DNA from: Pontiella sulfatireligans
GTDB lineage: Bacteria; Verrucomicrobiota; Kiritimatiellia; Kiritimatiellales; Pontiellaceae
NCBI RefSeq assembly: GCF_900890705.1
Contig: NZ_CAAHFH010000002.1
Span: 1,302,001 to 1,366,000 of the forward strand
Length of the DNA stretch: 64,000 bases
Reading direction: 5' to 3'
Shown: one piece after another, positions 16,504 through 24,265 of the stretch
Position numbering within the stretch: the first letter of the stretch is position 1
Layout: each line of letters begins with the position of its first letter
Translations under genes and position numbers: made by a program
Notes under the pieces: model-generated
Told to the model about the DNA's origin: nothing
Databases searched by the model: none
Seen by the model: only the letters and a program-made list of their open reading frames with translations

Positions 16504-17109
16504 ATGGAAACTCCAGAAGTACACATAATGGACAAGATCGAGTGGCAAATATTCGGCACGCTTACCTTTAAGAAGGAGCGCATGCCCCACCATCACCGTC
16601 TAAAAATGTGGTATGCAGAGGTTAGAACCCTCGCAAAGTGGCAACACGTGTACTTTCCTGAACTTCTCTGGGCACTTCGTTTCGAGCATGGCGAATTGAC
16701 CGGACGTCCTCATTTTCATTGCTTAATCGGTGGCTTACCAAAGGCTGCTGTTTCGGGAGCTACAAAGATTCGGCGCGCAGGTGGATCATGGGATGTGGTT
16801 AATCGCACATGTCATGCTATGTACGCAAAATGGGCACGTATGGGGCTCAAAGAATCTGATCCAAAGGATCGTATCTCTCAATTCAGTTTGTACGATTCTC
16901 GGCTCAATGGAGGAGCGTACATTTTAAAATGCCTTGGGGTTGATGAATCGCGCCTCTCGAAAGACATATACGAGACAGCGAAATTTAACTGGGAAGCCGA
17001 CGAGCTGACGCTCTCCGAATCTGTAACCCGTGTAGTGAGCGCTTACCTGGCCTCCCAATCCAATGGGAAGCTCAAAAGAATGCACGATAGGGAACAAAGA
17101 GACGTTTAA
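16504..17109 (+). CDS. HUH-endonuclease replication initiator (Rep)
   Basis: 201 residues. The three rolling-circle Rep motifs are in order: FGTLTF (residues 18-23), RPHFHCLIGG (about 69-78, the HUH metal site as His-Phe-His) and GAYILKCLG (about 137-145, catalytic Tyr with Lys three residues later). Only one catalytic Tyr is evident. Such proteins nick one strand and start rolling-circle replication of phages and plasmids; the layout resembles the G2P/ORF2-like Rep group. Start could be the ATG at 16504 or at 16528; neither has a strong ribosome site. The gap 17110-17364 shows no gene and must hold the promoter of the defence operon. Confidence 0.8.
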   Translation: METPEVHIMDKIEWQIFGTLTFKKERMPHHHRLKMWYAEVRTLAKWQHVYFPELLWALRFEHGELTGRPHFHCLIGGLPKAAVSGATKIRRAGGSWDVVNRTCHAMYAKWARMGLKESDPKDRISQFSLYDSRLNGGAYILKCLGVDESRLSKDIYETAKFNWEADELTLSESVTRVVSAYLASQSNGKLKRMHDREQRDV

Positions 17110-17364
17110 GAGAGACAGCCTTTGAGCACTCGGGGCGGATATTTCCGACGAGTGAAAGTTTCGCCATTGGCGGAGCGAAAATGACCGCGCCAGCGCCATT
17201 TCGCCCGACAGGGCGACACCTTGTAGGGAGAACTGTGCCTACGCAAAAAAAGAATAAGTACCTCGGAAGTAATCCTCCATTGTGCTTCACGAATTCGAGC
17301 CGACAACATATATTGGGAGTCCATAACGGTAGAAAAATAAATAATTTTAGGGATAGATAGCATT

Positions 17365-18261
17365 ATGTCTTCAGAGGTAAGTCAGATTTACGATTCCATT
17401 GGCGTTAAAAAGAGCAAGGACTATTCAGGCCAGCTCGAAGGTGGGCAATATTGGTGCGTTCTGAACGGAGACGCCGCAACTAGACTTAAAGATGTACCAG
17501 ACGAGTCAATTAATTGCGTTGTTACCTCGCCACCTTATTATTGGCTTCGTGATTATGATGTAGAAGGTCAGATTGGCTTGGAAGAAACTGTTGATGAGTA
17601 TGTATCTAGTTTAGTCAAGGTTATGACCGAAATCTACCGAGTTCTGAGAAAAGACGGCACTCTGTTTCTGAATATTGGTGATACATATTATTCTGGTAGA
17701 GGGCAATCACAGGGTAAAGACAAGAAAAGCAAGAAAAGACGATTTGGCCTTCGAGCGGTAGATAAAAGTGGCGGTCTTGGCATTGGTCTACAAAAAAAGT
17801 CCGCGATTGGAATTCCATGGCGCGTAGCAATTGCGATGTGCGAACATGAGTGGATATTAAGAAGCCCTATCGTATGGCATAGAGATAAATGTTTGCCTGA
17901 ATTCGTACGCGACCGACCACGGCGAAGTTATGAATTTGTGTTTATGTTTGCAAAAGACAGATACTATTTTTTCGACAAAACCCCTCTGGTAGATCAAAAC
18001 TTTGACGAAGATGTATGGACAATTCCTCCCGAAAAGGGCGACAAGGGATTAGACACTGCTCCTTATCCTGAGGAATTGGTTCGTCGTTGTCTTTCGATCG
18101 GCTGTCCGGAAAAAGGGATAGTGCTGGATCCGTTCCTCGGGTCAGGAACTACTGCGTTGGCAGCTCTTAAAAGTGGCCGGTCAGCTATAGGCGTGGAGCT
18201 GAACAAAGAATTTTGTGCCCATGTGAATAAAAAAATAAGGGCGACCCATGAAGTACTTTAG
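17365..18261 (+). CDS. site-specific DNA methyltransferase (N4-cytosine or N6-adenine, beta-type order)
   Basis: 298 residues. Motif IV TSPPYYW (about 54-60) comes before the SAM-binding motif I DPFLGSGTTALAAL (about 254-267), the permuted order of the beta class. S-P-P-Y is most frequent in N4-cytosine enzymes, D-P-P-Y in N6-adenine, so N4-cytosine is somewhat favoured. GIPWRVAIAM and SPIVWHRDKCLPE are usual intermediate motifs. No restriction endonuclease of normal type follows; instead its end overlaps the ATPase gene by 14 bases. It probably marks host DNA against the linked ATPase-HNH pair. Confidence 0.92.
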   Translation: MSSEVSQIYDSIGVKKSKDYSGQLEGGQYWCVLNGDAATRLKDVPDESINCVVTSPPYYWLRDYDVEGQIGLEETVDEYVSSLVKVMTEIYRVLRKDGTLFLNIGDTYYSGRGQSQGKDKKSKKRRFGLRAVDKSGGLGIGLQKKSAIGIPWRVAIAMCEHEWILRSPIVWHRDKCLPEFVRDRPRRSYEFVFMFAKDRYYFFDKTPLVDQNFDEDVWTIPPEKGDKGLDTAPYPEELVRRCLSIGCPEKGIVLDPFLGSGTTALAALKSGRSAIGVELNKEFCAHVNKKIRATHEVL

Positions 18262-20110
18262 CAAGCAAATAATTGATGTCGCACTCAAAGAACTGGTGCC
18301 ATATAAAACTTTTTTTGGGATAACATTTCTCGTAGCTAAAGCGCATGAATTGCCAGTAGGGGATCAAACTAAATTAAAACTCGATACACTGAATCGCGAA
18401 TTCATGGATGAACATTATCGAATACATCCTGACTCCGAGTATTATCTAAGAGTTTTCAAGTTTAATTCACCTGAGTTTTGGCTAACGCCAAAGTATCCAG
18501 AAACAGGCCTGCAAAGCATTAATACACGCTCATTCAAAGAAGTGTTTTTACATACCGTCAATACCGACCTGTGGGGATGGGATGAAGATTATATTTCGTT
18601 GCTGAGCGAAAAGTTGCATCCACGTGGGAAAATGCCATTAGCATATATCGTGATTTGGATTTGTCGGAATGTTCCATGGGATGAGAGCTGGAGTATACAG
18701 GACATAATTAAAAGATTTATAGAGGATTATCATCTCACTCAGGAAGAACTATCAACTCTCTTTGACACAAGCGTACTCCCTGAACTGAACAATGACTCCA
18801 ACACCTTTCAACCAGTTCCTGTTAAGTGGAATGAAGTGCTGGAGCGATACCCCAGGCCACCAGACGTTAAGCAAGAAAAAGGGGGGATTCTCTCATATCT
18901 TGAGACAACGAACCTAGGGCCTGCAGATTCTTTTCAATTAGCTCCAAAAGAAAGAATTAATGTTATCACAGGAGATAATGGTCTAGGAAAAACCTTCCTA
19001 TTTGACATAGCTTTTTGGGCAATGACACAAGAATGGCCTAGATCGGCGCCTATATACCCTTCAGGTTTAAATCCCAAGAAAACAGAAATTAAACATGCGA
19101 TGGCCGGGGAAAATCCAAGGTTTCCGCATGTAAGTAAATACAACTATAAGATAGGTGACTGGCAAAGCTCAAAAAAAAGAGCAACGCTTCCTGGCTTGGT
19201 TCTCTATGTTCAATCCAATGGGGATTGTGTTTTTTGGGATCCCGTTGGTTTATCTGAGAGCAAACATTACAATAATAGCTTTCTAGAGCTTAGTTTCCCG
19301 GAACTATGGGATGGAAAACCGCGCGTATGCGAGGGACTGATTCGTGACTGGGTTAAATGGCAACACACTGTGGATAGTAGTCCATTCATGACACTTAAAG
19401 ATGTGCTTATCGCTTTGTCTCCCCCAGATCTTGGCGGTTTTGAAATAAGAAATCCCATTCGTTTAAACGATGATCCACGCGAAATCCCAACATTAAGTCA
19501 TACATATGGGGAGGTGCCGATAACAAAAGCCTCAGCAGGGGTGAAGCGTATTTTGTCATTGGCATATGCGATGATATGGTTCTGGGAAGAGCATAAAGTA
19601 CGGGCCAAAACGAGAGGCTTACAGCTAGAATCTCAAATGGTGATATTGATAGATGAAATAGATGCACATCTTCATCCTAAATGGCAAAGAACAATTCTAC
19701 CTTCAATTTTGAAGGCAATCAACAAACTACATACTGAGCTCGATGTTCAACTACTCGTCGCGACACATTCGCCTTTTGTCGTTGCCTCACTGGAAAATCT
19801 TTACACACCTTCAAAGGATGGCGTTTTTAATTTCAAATTGACCACTTCTGGGATAAGTCTTGAAATGATTGAATTCATCAACAGAGGGCCAATAGGTCGA
19901 TACTTGACATCGACTTTATTTGATTTAGGCGAGCCACGCTCGAACGGCGGGGAAAAAATTATTGCGGATGCCAGGCGATTGATCGATTCAGGAACTGAAG
20001 AAAAATTATTAATTCAAAAAGTACATGATAACTTGCAAACATGGCTTGCCGATGATGACCCATTTTGGCCTGAGTGGTTATTTTTCTCAGATGATTATTT
20101 AGAGGATTAG
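18248..20110 (+). CDS. AAA/ABC-type (SMC/OLD-like) ATPase with novel N-terminal domain; PtuA-like
   Basis: 620 residues. Residues about 230-530 form the ATPase: Walker A GDNGLGKT (241-248), signature-like KASAGVKRILSLA, Walker B MVILIDEIDAHLHP (463-476) and the switch His in ATHSP. This is the AAA_15/AAA_21 group to which PtuA of Septu belongs. Residues 1-205 are an extra domain, with HPDSEYYLRVFKF and PLAYIVIWICRNVPWD among its stronger segments, that I cannot place; it may recognise DNA or its modification state. There is no Toprim domain, so it is not an OLD nuclease. The HNH gene follows after three bases, implying a protein complex. Confidence 0.88.
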   Translation: MKYFSKQIIDVALKELVPYKTFFGITFLVAKAHELPVGDQTKLKLDTLNREFMDEHYRIHPDSEYYLRVFKFNSPEFWLTPKYPETGLQSINTRSFKEVFLHTVNTDLWGWDEDYISLLSEKLHPRGKMPLAYIVIWICRNVPWDESWSIQDIIKRFIEDYHLTQEELSTLFDTSVLPELNNDSNTFQPVPVKWNEVLERYPRPPDVKQEKGGILSYLETTNLGPADSFQLAPKERINVITGDNGLGKTFLFDIAFWAMTQEWPRSAPIYPSGLNPKKTEIKHAMAGENPRFPHVSKYNYKIGDWQSSKKRATLPGLVLYVQSNGDCVFWDPVGLSESKHYNNSFLELSFPELWDGKPRVCEGLIRDWVKWQHTVDSSPFMTLKDVLIALSPPDLGGFEIRNPIRLNDDPREIPTLSHTYGEVPITKASAGVKRILSLAYAMIWFWEEHKVRAKTRGLQLESQMVILIDEIDAHLHPKWQRTILPSILKAINKLHTELDVQLLVATHSPFVVASLENLYTPSKDGVFNFKLTTSGISLEMIEFINRGPIGRYLTSTLFDLGEPRSNGGEKIIADARRLIDSGTEEKLLIQKVHDNLQTWLADDDPFWPEWLFFSDDYLED

Positions 20111-20113
20111 GAT

Positions 20114-20752
20114 ATGTTAAAATGCACAATGCATCCTGAACCTCCCGGTTTTCAGGATAAAGTGGGGAAACCTGGCGCGAATTTCTTAAAGAACAATCCC
20201 AATCCAAAATCTAGTGATTTCCCTGCCTATTGGAGCTATGTTCACAGTGACTTATATTCATGTTACAGGGGTATCTGCAATTTTTGCGCAACTTGGATGC
20301 CAAGAGCGTCAAAAAACACAGGAAACGAGGCAAGTTCGATAGACCATTTTATCCCTAAAACAGTGGATAAGAATGCCGCGTATAAGTGGTCTAATTATCG
20401 CCTTTGCCGCGGTAGCATCAACAATAGCAAAGACATTTCTACAGATGTGCTAGATCCCTTTCATATTAATAACAATTGGTTTGAAATGGATTTTAGGCGC
20501 AACGCAATCAAGCCGGCCGATTGCCTGAGCACTCTCATAGAAAGCCAAGTGCAAGATACAATTCGAATACTTGGTCTAAACGGATCCATTCTAAAATCTG
20601 AGCGCTTAAGTGTAATTATCCAGTACCTTAAAAAGGGAGGAACCACAATTGAGCGTAGATATCCATTCTTACACAAGGAAATGGTTAGAGTAGATTTTGA
20701 TAATACGCTTGCTGACAAGCTAAGATCGATTCTCAATAAGCATAAATGCTAA
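20114..20752 (+). CDS. HNH nuclease, PtuB-like
   Basis: 212 residues. Cys-x2-Cys in ICNFCATW (about 54-61), then SSIDHFIPK (75-83) with the catalytic Asp-His, and YKWSNYRLC (about 91-99) with the conserved W-x-N, followed by a further NNSK. This is the TIGR02646-like HNH pattern of effectors that work with SMC-type ATPases (Septu PtuB and related retron effectors). The C-terminal 90 residues are helical. It is expected to cut nucleic acid when the ATPase signals infection. It is translated in step with the ATPase. Confidence 0.85.
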   Translation: MLKCTMHPEPPGFQDKVGKPGANFLKNNPNPKSSDFPAYWSYVHSDLYSCYRGICNFCATWMPRASKNTGNEASSIDHFIPKTVDKNAAYKWSNYRLCRGSINNSKDISTDVLDPFHINNNWFEMDFRRNAIKPADCLSTLIESQVQDTIRILGLNGSILKSERLSVIIQYLKKGGTTIERRYPFLHKEMVRVDFDNTLADKLRSILNKHKC

Positions 20753-20871
20753 TATTTTAGCAATTTCCCTTAATTAGTATGCTTCCTTTTGACTGCGTGT
20801 TAATTTTGGAATTTTTTGGTTGCTATGGACTCTACATGGCTATATATACATACATGCATCAGGAGGTAATT

Positions 20872-21438
20872 ATGGATAATGAATTTACGGATATGGGAAA
20901 AGAATTGGTTGAACAATCGAAAGAGGTATCAACTGCTCGGGGAATTATGGACGAGTTATTCCCCTATATCTACGTTGCTTCAAGGCGTATGAGCCTCCGG
21001 GCTATTAGCCGATGGTTGGAGGAAAATAAGAATGTCAAAATTAGCCATGTGAGTATTTCCAAGGCACTAAAGGACAGTGAATCATATTTCATTAAAGTAC
21101 TGGAAGAGATTGTTCCGCCAGCCCGTTTTTTGGCTGATCAAGGAGAAATAAGCATAGAAACTATACTCTTTGATGCGGATGCTCTTGACTATGTGATTCA
21201 GACTAAATTTAGACAACAACCTGAACCTAATGACAAAGCAGGATGGACGCTTTATTACGAAGGTGATACTGCAGGCTACATTCTCGAAAATTGCTGGTTC
21301 AATCTTCCCGAAGAGTTCCGAGCTGAATGCAAAAGATTTGGACAGATTATCAATGAAGAAGACTACGATGAAGAAGGATTTGTACGACTAAACCATAATT
21401 CTGAAGCTTCAGAGAACGAGGTTGAACATGCTGAATAA
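20872..21438 (+). CDS. element protein of unknown function with helix-turn-helix-like N terminus
   Basis: 188 residues from the ATG at 20872, which has a near-perfect AGGAGG; upstream in-frame starts lack one. Residues about 35-65 (MSLRAISRWLEENKNVKISHVSISKALKD) look like a DNA-binding helix-turn-helix with a recognition helix. The middle is acidic and the C-terminal half contains WTLYYEGDTAGYILENCW. It overlaps the excisionase gene by 11 bases. It may regulate excision or replication. Confidence 0.7.
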   Translation: MDNEFTDMGKELVEQSKEVSTARGIMDELFPYIYVASRRMSLRAISRWLEENKNVKISHVSISKALKDSESYFIKVLEEIVPPARFLADQGEISIETILFDADALDYVIQTKFRQQPEPNDKAGWTLYYEGDTAGYILENCWFNLPEEFRAECKRFGQIINEEDYDEEGFVRLNHNSEASENEVEHAE

Positions 21439-21622
21439 TTTAAAACTTCTACCATTGCTCGATGCTGCCGATATTCTTGGCGTATCAAAACGAACAGTTG
21501 ACCGCCTTATTGCATGCGGCGAACTTCCAGTTGTTAAAATAAATCGGTCCACCCGAATTCCTCTTGCGGAAATCCAAGCCTATATCGAACGGAATACATT
21601 CAAGAACAAGGTGATGGCGTGA
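21428..21622 (+). CDS. excisionase / AlpA-like DNA-binding protein
   Basis: 64 residues from the ATG at 21428, behind GAGG; a TTG two codons upstream is less likely. The fold is the MerR-type winged helix used by Xis proteins: LLDAADILGVSKRTVDRLIACGELPVVKI followed by the wing and RIPLAEIQAYIER. The gene ends inside the integrase start (GTGA overlap). It should direct excision of the element and may tune integrase synthesis. Confidence 0.85.
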   Translation: MLNNLKLLPLLDAADILGVSKRTVDRLIACGELPVVKINRSTRIPLAEIQAYIERNTFKNKVMA

Positions 21623-22851
21623 AAAACCTGAACAGAAAGTCGAGTGGCATCTATGAAGCAAGGATACGCATCCAATCGACTGACCGAATCACGTACAGGT
21701 CGCTAAAGACCCGAAACAAGGAAGTCGCTCTAAAGCGCCTGAATGACCTTTACCTACAAATGGAACGTGAAGCCGAAGGGTTAGCTACACCTTCAAAAAT
21801 TAAGAGGGCTGCTCAGGCCACTATCGAAAAACATTTAAGGGCATACATATCCGACCTAGAAACTACCTGCTCAAGTTCCAAACATACCCAGGTATGTCAT
21901 GACCGGATTAAGTTGCTAATTCGTGAATGCTGCTGGAGCAAACTTTCCGATATAGATTCCTCATCTTTTATGGAATGGAGAGCCGGACAAAAGAAAACGC
22001 CCAAGACCCTGAACGATTATCAATCCGCATTGAACAGCTTCCTAGTATGGCTCAAGGAAAATGGATTGCTAGAAGCGAATCCAATTGAACGTGTGAAGAA
22101 AGTTCCGGTTCGTGGCCGTCATAAATTTCATCATAGAGCATTTACCTATGCCGATATAGCTGAACTCCTCAACGTGTCTGGAGATAGAAGATTCGCGTAT
22201 GTGACGGCAATCTATACAGGACTAAGGCGTGGTGAACTGGAAGCGTTGCAATGGGGTGATATTCATCTGGAAGAAGAAACTCCATATCTCGTCGCTCGCG
22301 CCTCTACCACCAAAAACGGTAAGCAGGCCATGATTAAGCTTCATCATGAAGTGATTGAATCGCTCCGCTTCATAAGACCGATAGAACCAAAGATAGATCA
22401 ACTCGTTTTTGATGTTCCAACCATCGAGCAATTCAAGAAGGATTTGGCAGAGGCCAATATCGAATACATTGATGCTCAGGGAGGCCGGGCGGACTTTCAT
22501 TCACTCCGACATACCTTTGCCACATGGAACGCGCTCGTAGGCAATTCTCCACAAGTTACAAAGTCGCTAATGCGACACAGCGATATTAAATTGACGATGA
22601 ACGTCTACACGGATGTTTCAAAGCTTCCGACTTCTGCAGCGATTGACCTGTTGCCTTCAATCGAAACACCTCAAATAGCGCCTCAAAAATCTGGCTCTGA
22701 GGGTCACTGCGTGGCACAGACTGGCAAAGAAGGTAAGATTATTCAGTTTACTAAACCAGCTGATAGCAAGAAGTTTAGTCGCGGTCTGGCACGAACTGGC
22801 ACAGAAAGAGAATGGTGCTCGGGGTGGGATTCGAACCCACACGGGCTATAA
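21619..22851 (+). CDS. tyrosine recombinase (integrase) of the element
   Basis: 410 residues with a GTG start overlapping the excisionase stop. The N-terminal arm-binding and SAM-like core-binding regions occupy about 1-170. The catalytic set is present: Arg in YTGLRRGELEAL, the H-x2-R in FHSLRHTFATW, the His in LMRHSDIKLTM and the Tyr nucleophile in NVYTDVS. The last residues (CSGWDSNPHGL) are encoded by the att repeat and the antisense of tRNA-Leu, so the gene's 3' end changes when the element excises. Confidence 0.95.
   Translation: MKNLNRKSSGIYEARIRIQSTDRITYRSLKTRNKEVALKRLNDLYLQMEREAEGLATPSKIKRAAQATIEKHLRAYISDLETTCSSSKHTQVCHDRIKLLIRECCWSKLSDIDSSSFMEWRAGQKKTPKTLNDYQSALNSFLVWLKENGLLEANPIERVKKVPVRGRHKFHHRAFTYADIAELLNVSGDRRFAYVTAIYTGLRRGELEALQWGDIHLEEETPYLVARASTTKNGKQAMIKLHHEVIESLRFIRPIEPKIDQLVFDVPTIEQFKKDLAEANIEYIDAQGGRADFHSLRHTFATWNALVGNSPQVTKSLMRHSDIKLTMNVYTDVSKLPTSAAIDLLPSIETPQIAPQKSGSEGHCVAQTGKEGKIIQFTKPADSKKFSRGLARTGTEREWCSGWDSNPHGL
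22668..22687 (+). repeat. candidate integrase arm site (right)
   Basis: One mismatch from 15360-15379, same orientation, inside the 3' part of the integrase gene. Several TGGCA-type words (22710-22805) also recur here and near 15,450. Confidence 0.5.
22811..22837 (+). repeat. attR within tRNA-Leu
   Basis: Identical 27-base partner of 15293-15319. It covers the 3' 25 bases of the tRNA gene (acceptor and most of the T arm) plus two flanking bases. Confidence 0.92.
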
Positions 22852-22901
22852 CGCCCACAAGGCCCTCAACCTTGCGTGTCTACCAATTTCACCACCCGAG
22901 C
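22813..22901 (-). tRNA. tRNA-Leu (anticodon GAG)
   Basis: An 89-base gene with encoded CCA. Acceptor GCTCGGG pairs with CCCGAGC; the anticodon stem CAAGG/CCTTG encloses TTGAGGG, giving GAG; there is a long variable arm (GGGCGTTATAGCCC) as expected for a class II tRNA; the T arm GTGGGTTCGAATCCCAC is perfect. The integrase reading frame overlaps its last 39 bases on the opposite strand. Its likely natural terminator now lies 7.5 kb away. Confidence 0.97.
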
Positions 22902-22922
22902 AGGTTTTGAAAAGAGGTTGGG

Positions 22923-22951
22923 AAGATACCGATGCCCCGCGGGCCGTGCAA
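22923..22951 (-). promoter_or_regulatory. promoter of tRNA-Leu
   Basis: On the minus strand TTGCAC (22946-22951) and TATCTT (22923-22928) are separated by 17 bases, about 22 bases before the tRNA 5' end, with a GC-rich spacer and discriminator. Confidence 0.6.
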
Positions 22952-23099
22952 GCGGTAAAACTGAAAAAGTTGCGCCCGTTGTAAACAAGGGGGCCAGAGA
23001 AGGGAATACGGGAGGCGGACGGCGTTAAAAGTTGGAGTTGAAACTTCCATATTTTGGCCCATCCGCTATTCCATTGTTCCACTCTTAGGAAAGGATTCG

Positions 23100-24056
23100 A
23101 TGAACTACGTTTTGCAGGTTTTATTTATTCTGGTGCTGATGACGGTTGGCTACGTGGCCCGCAAACGCGGCGTGGTGAGCGAGACGGGCACCAGCGAAAT
23201 GGTGAAGGTGCTGATTTCCATCATTTATCCCTGCCTGATTTTTTCGTCGGTGACCCGGCTGAACGCGGGCGAGCTGGCGGCAAACTGGATTATGCCGGTT
23301 CTGGCGATGGCGATTGCGGGAACGGGCCTGCTCCTCGGACTGGCCGCCCTGCGCTGCATGAAGGGCGTGGACCAGCAGCGCGCCAGCGCCTTCCTTTTCC
23401 AAAACACGATCAACAACTACCTTTTCCTGCCTCTGCCGTTGGTGCTGCTGCTTTGGGGCGAAGAGGGCGTGGCCCTGCTGGTGTTTGCATCGATGGGGTT
23501 TGAGCTGATTGTCTGGACGGTGGGCGTTTTCCTGTTCAACCGTTCGAGCAAACTTTCGGAGGGAATCCGGATGATGTTCGGCCCGCCGCTGATGGCGCTT
23601 CTTTTTTCGATGGGCTGGGTCTGCGTGCGCGACCTCCTGCAGCCGGAGCTGCCCGCCTCCGGATTTTTTGCCGATATGATGCGGCGCGTGCTGGCCCTCT
23701 CCTATTTCGGTGCAGAAACCGTGGGCAAGGCGACGGTGGCGGTGTCGATGATTGTTTCGGGCAGCCGCATCGCAGCGCTGGATGTGCGCGCGGTCTTCGA
23801 TAAGCAGGTATGGATTCTCTCGACGCTGCGGCTGGTGGTTACGCCCGTGTGCTTCATCCTGCTGCTTAAGCTGATCCCAATGAGCGAAACCGCCTTCGGC
23901 ATCCTCGCCGTGATTGCCGTGATGCCGGCGGCCGTTACGAGCTTGATTTTCAGCGAGCGCTTTGGCGGCGACTCGGACTTTATTGCCTCCACCCTGCTCG
24001 TGACGCACCTGGCGGCGGTCGTCACCATTCCTTTGCTGCTGGCCTGGGCGCTATAG
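23100..24056 (+). CDS. AEC-family membrane transporter
   Basis: 318 residues, starting behind AGGAAAGG. About ten hydrophobic segments arranged in two halves and the opening MNYVLQVLFILVLMTVGYVARKRG identify the auxin-efflux-carrier (AEC) family of bacteria. These export or import small organic anions such as malonate or amino acid derivatives; the substrate is not predictable here. It lies alone between the tRNA and the polysaccharide locus. Positions 24057-24212 hold only a weak GCTCT/AGAGC hairpin. Confidence 0.88.
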   Translation: MNYVLQVLFILVLMTVGYVARKRGVVSETGTSEMVKVLISIIYPCLIFSSVTRLNAGELAANWIMPVLAMAIAGTGLLLGLAALRCMKGVDQQRASAFLFQNTINNYLFLPLPLVLLLWGEEGVALLVFASMGFELIVWTVGVFLFNRSSKLSEGIRMMFGPPLMALLFSMGWVCVRDLLQPELPASGFFADMMRRVLALSYFGAETVGKATVAVSMIVSGSRIAALDVRAVFDKQVWILSTLRLVVTPVCFILLLKLIPMSETAFGILAVIAVMPAAVTSLIFSERFGGDSDFIASTLLVTHLAAVVTIPLLLAWAL

Positions 24057-24212
24057 ACACCGGCTGACAATGGCTCTTTTATTTTAGAGCATTTTCATAA
24101 AAGGCACAGAAGGGATGCCGTCCCCGGCGTCCATGGGCACCGCTAGCGTCCACAGGATTAATTGAAGCCCTCCTATTCCCTTAAAATTTCCGAATATGCA
24201 CGGCCATTAAGC

Positions 24213-24244
24213 AAAAAAAACCGCCCCGAGCAAACGAGACGGTT
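24213..24244 (-). terminator. terminator of the PEP-CTERM gene
   Basis: On the minus strand ACCGTCTCG pairs imperfectly (G-U pairs) with CTCGGGGCGGT and is followed by eight T. It is about 20 bases beyond the stop codon at 24266. Confidence 0.75.
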
Positions 24245-24265
24245 ATCACCCTCAACCCAAGAGGG

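Larger units (their letters stand above)
15293..22837. mobile_element. integrated rolling-circle-type element in tRNA-Leu with a defence cargo
   Basis: A 27-bp direct repeat of the tRNA-Leu 3' end marks both ends (15293-15319 and 22811-22837). The intact tRNA is at the right, the integrase gene abuts it, and an excisionase precedes the integrase. A HUH Rep and small coupled genes lie at the left; the centre carries a methyltransferase-ATPase-HNH operon. The segment 17.1-21.6 kb is visibly richer in A and T than the flanking chromosome, which fits horizontal transfer. There are no capsid, relaxase-secretion or Zot-like genes, so it may be a mobilisable island or satellite rather than a full phage. 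Confidence 0.9.

Noticed and set aside
17365..18261. BREX or DISARM methyltransferase
   Set aside because: The protein is only 298 residues, and none of the other BREX or DISARM genes (PglZ, BrxC, DrmA-like) is present.
18248..20110. OLD-family nuclease for the element ATPase
   Set aside because: No Toprim motif follows the ATPase; the separate HNH gene points to a PtuA-like protein.
24069..24092. Terminator of the AEC transporter
   Set aside because: Only a five-base AT-rich-loop hairpin without a proper T run; too weak to list.
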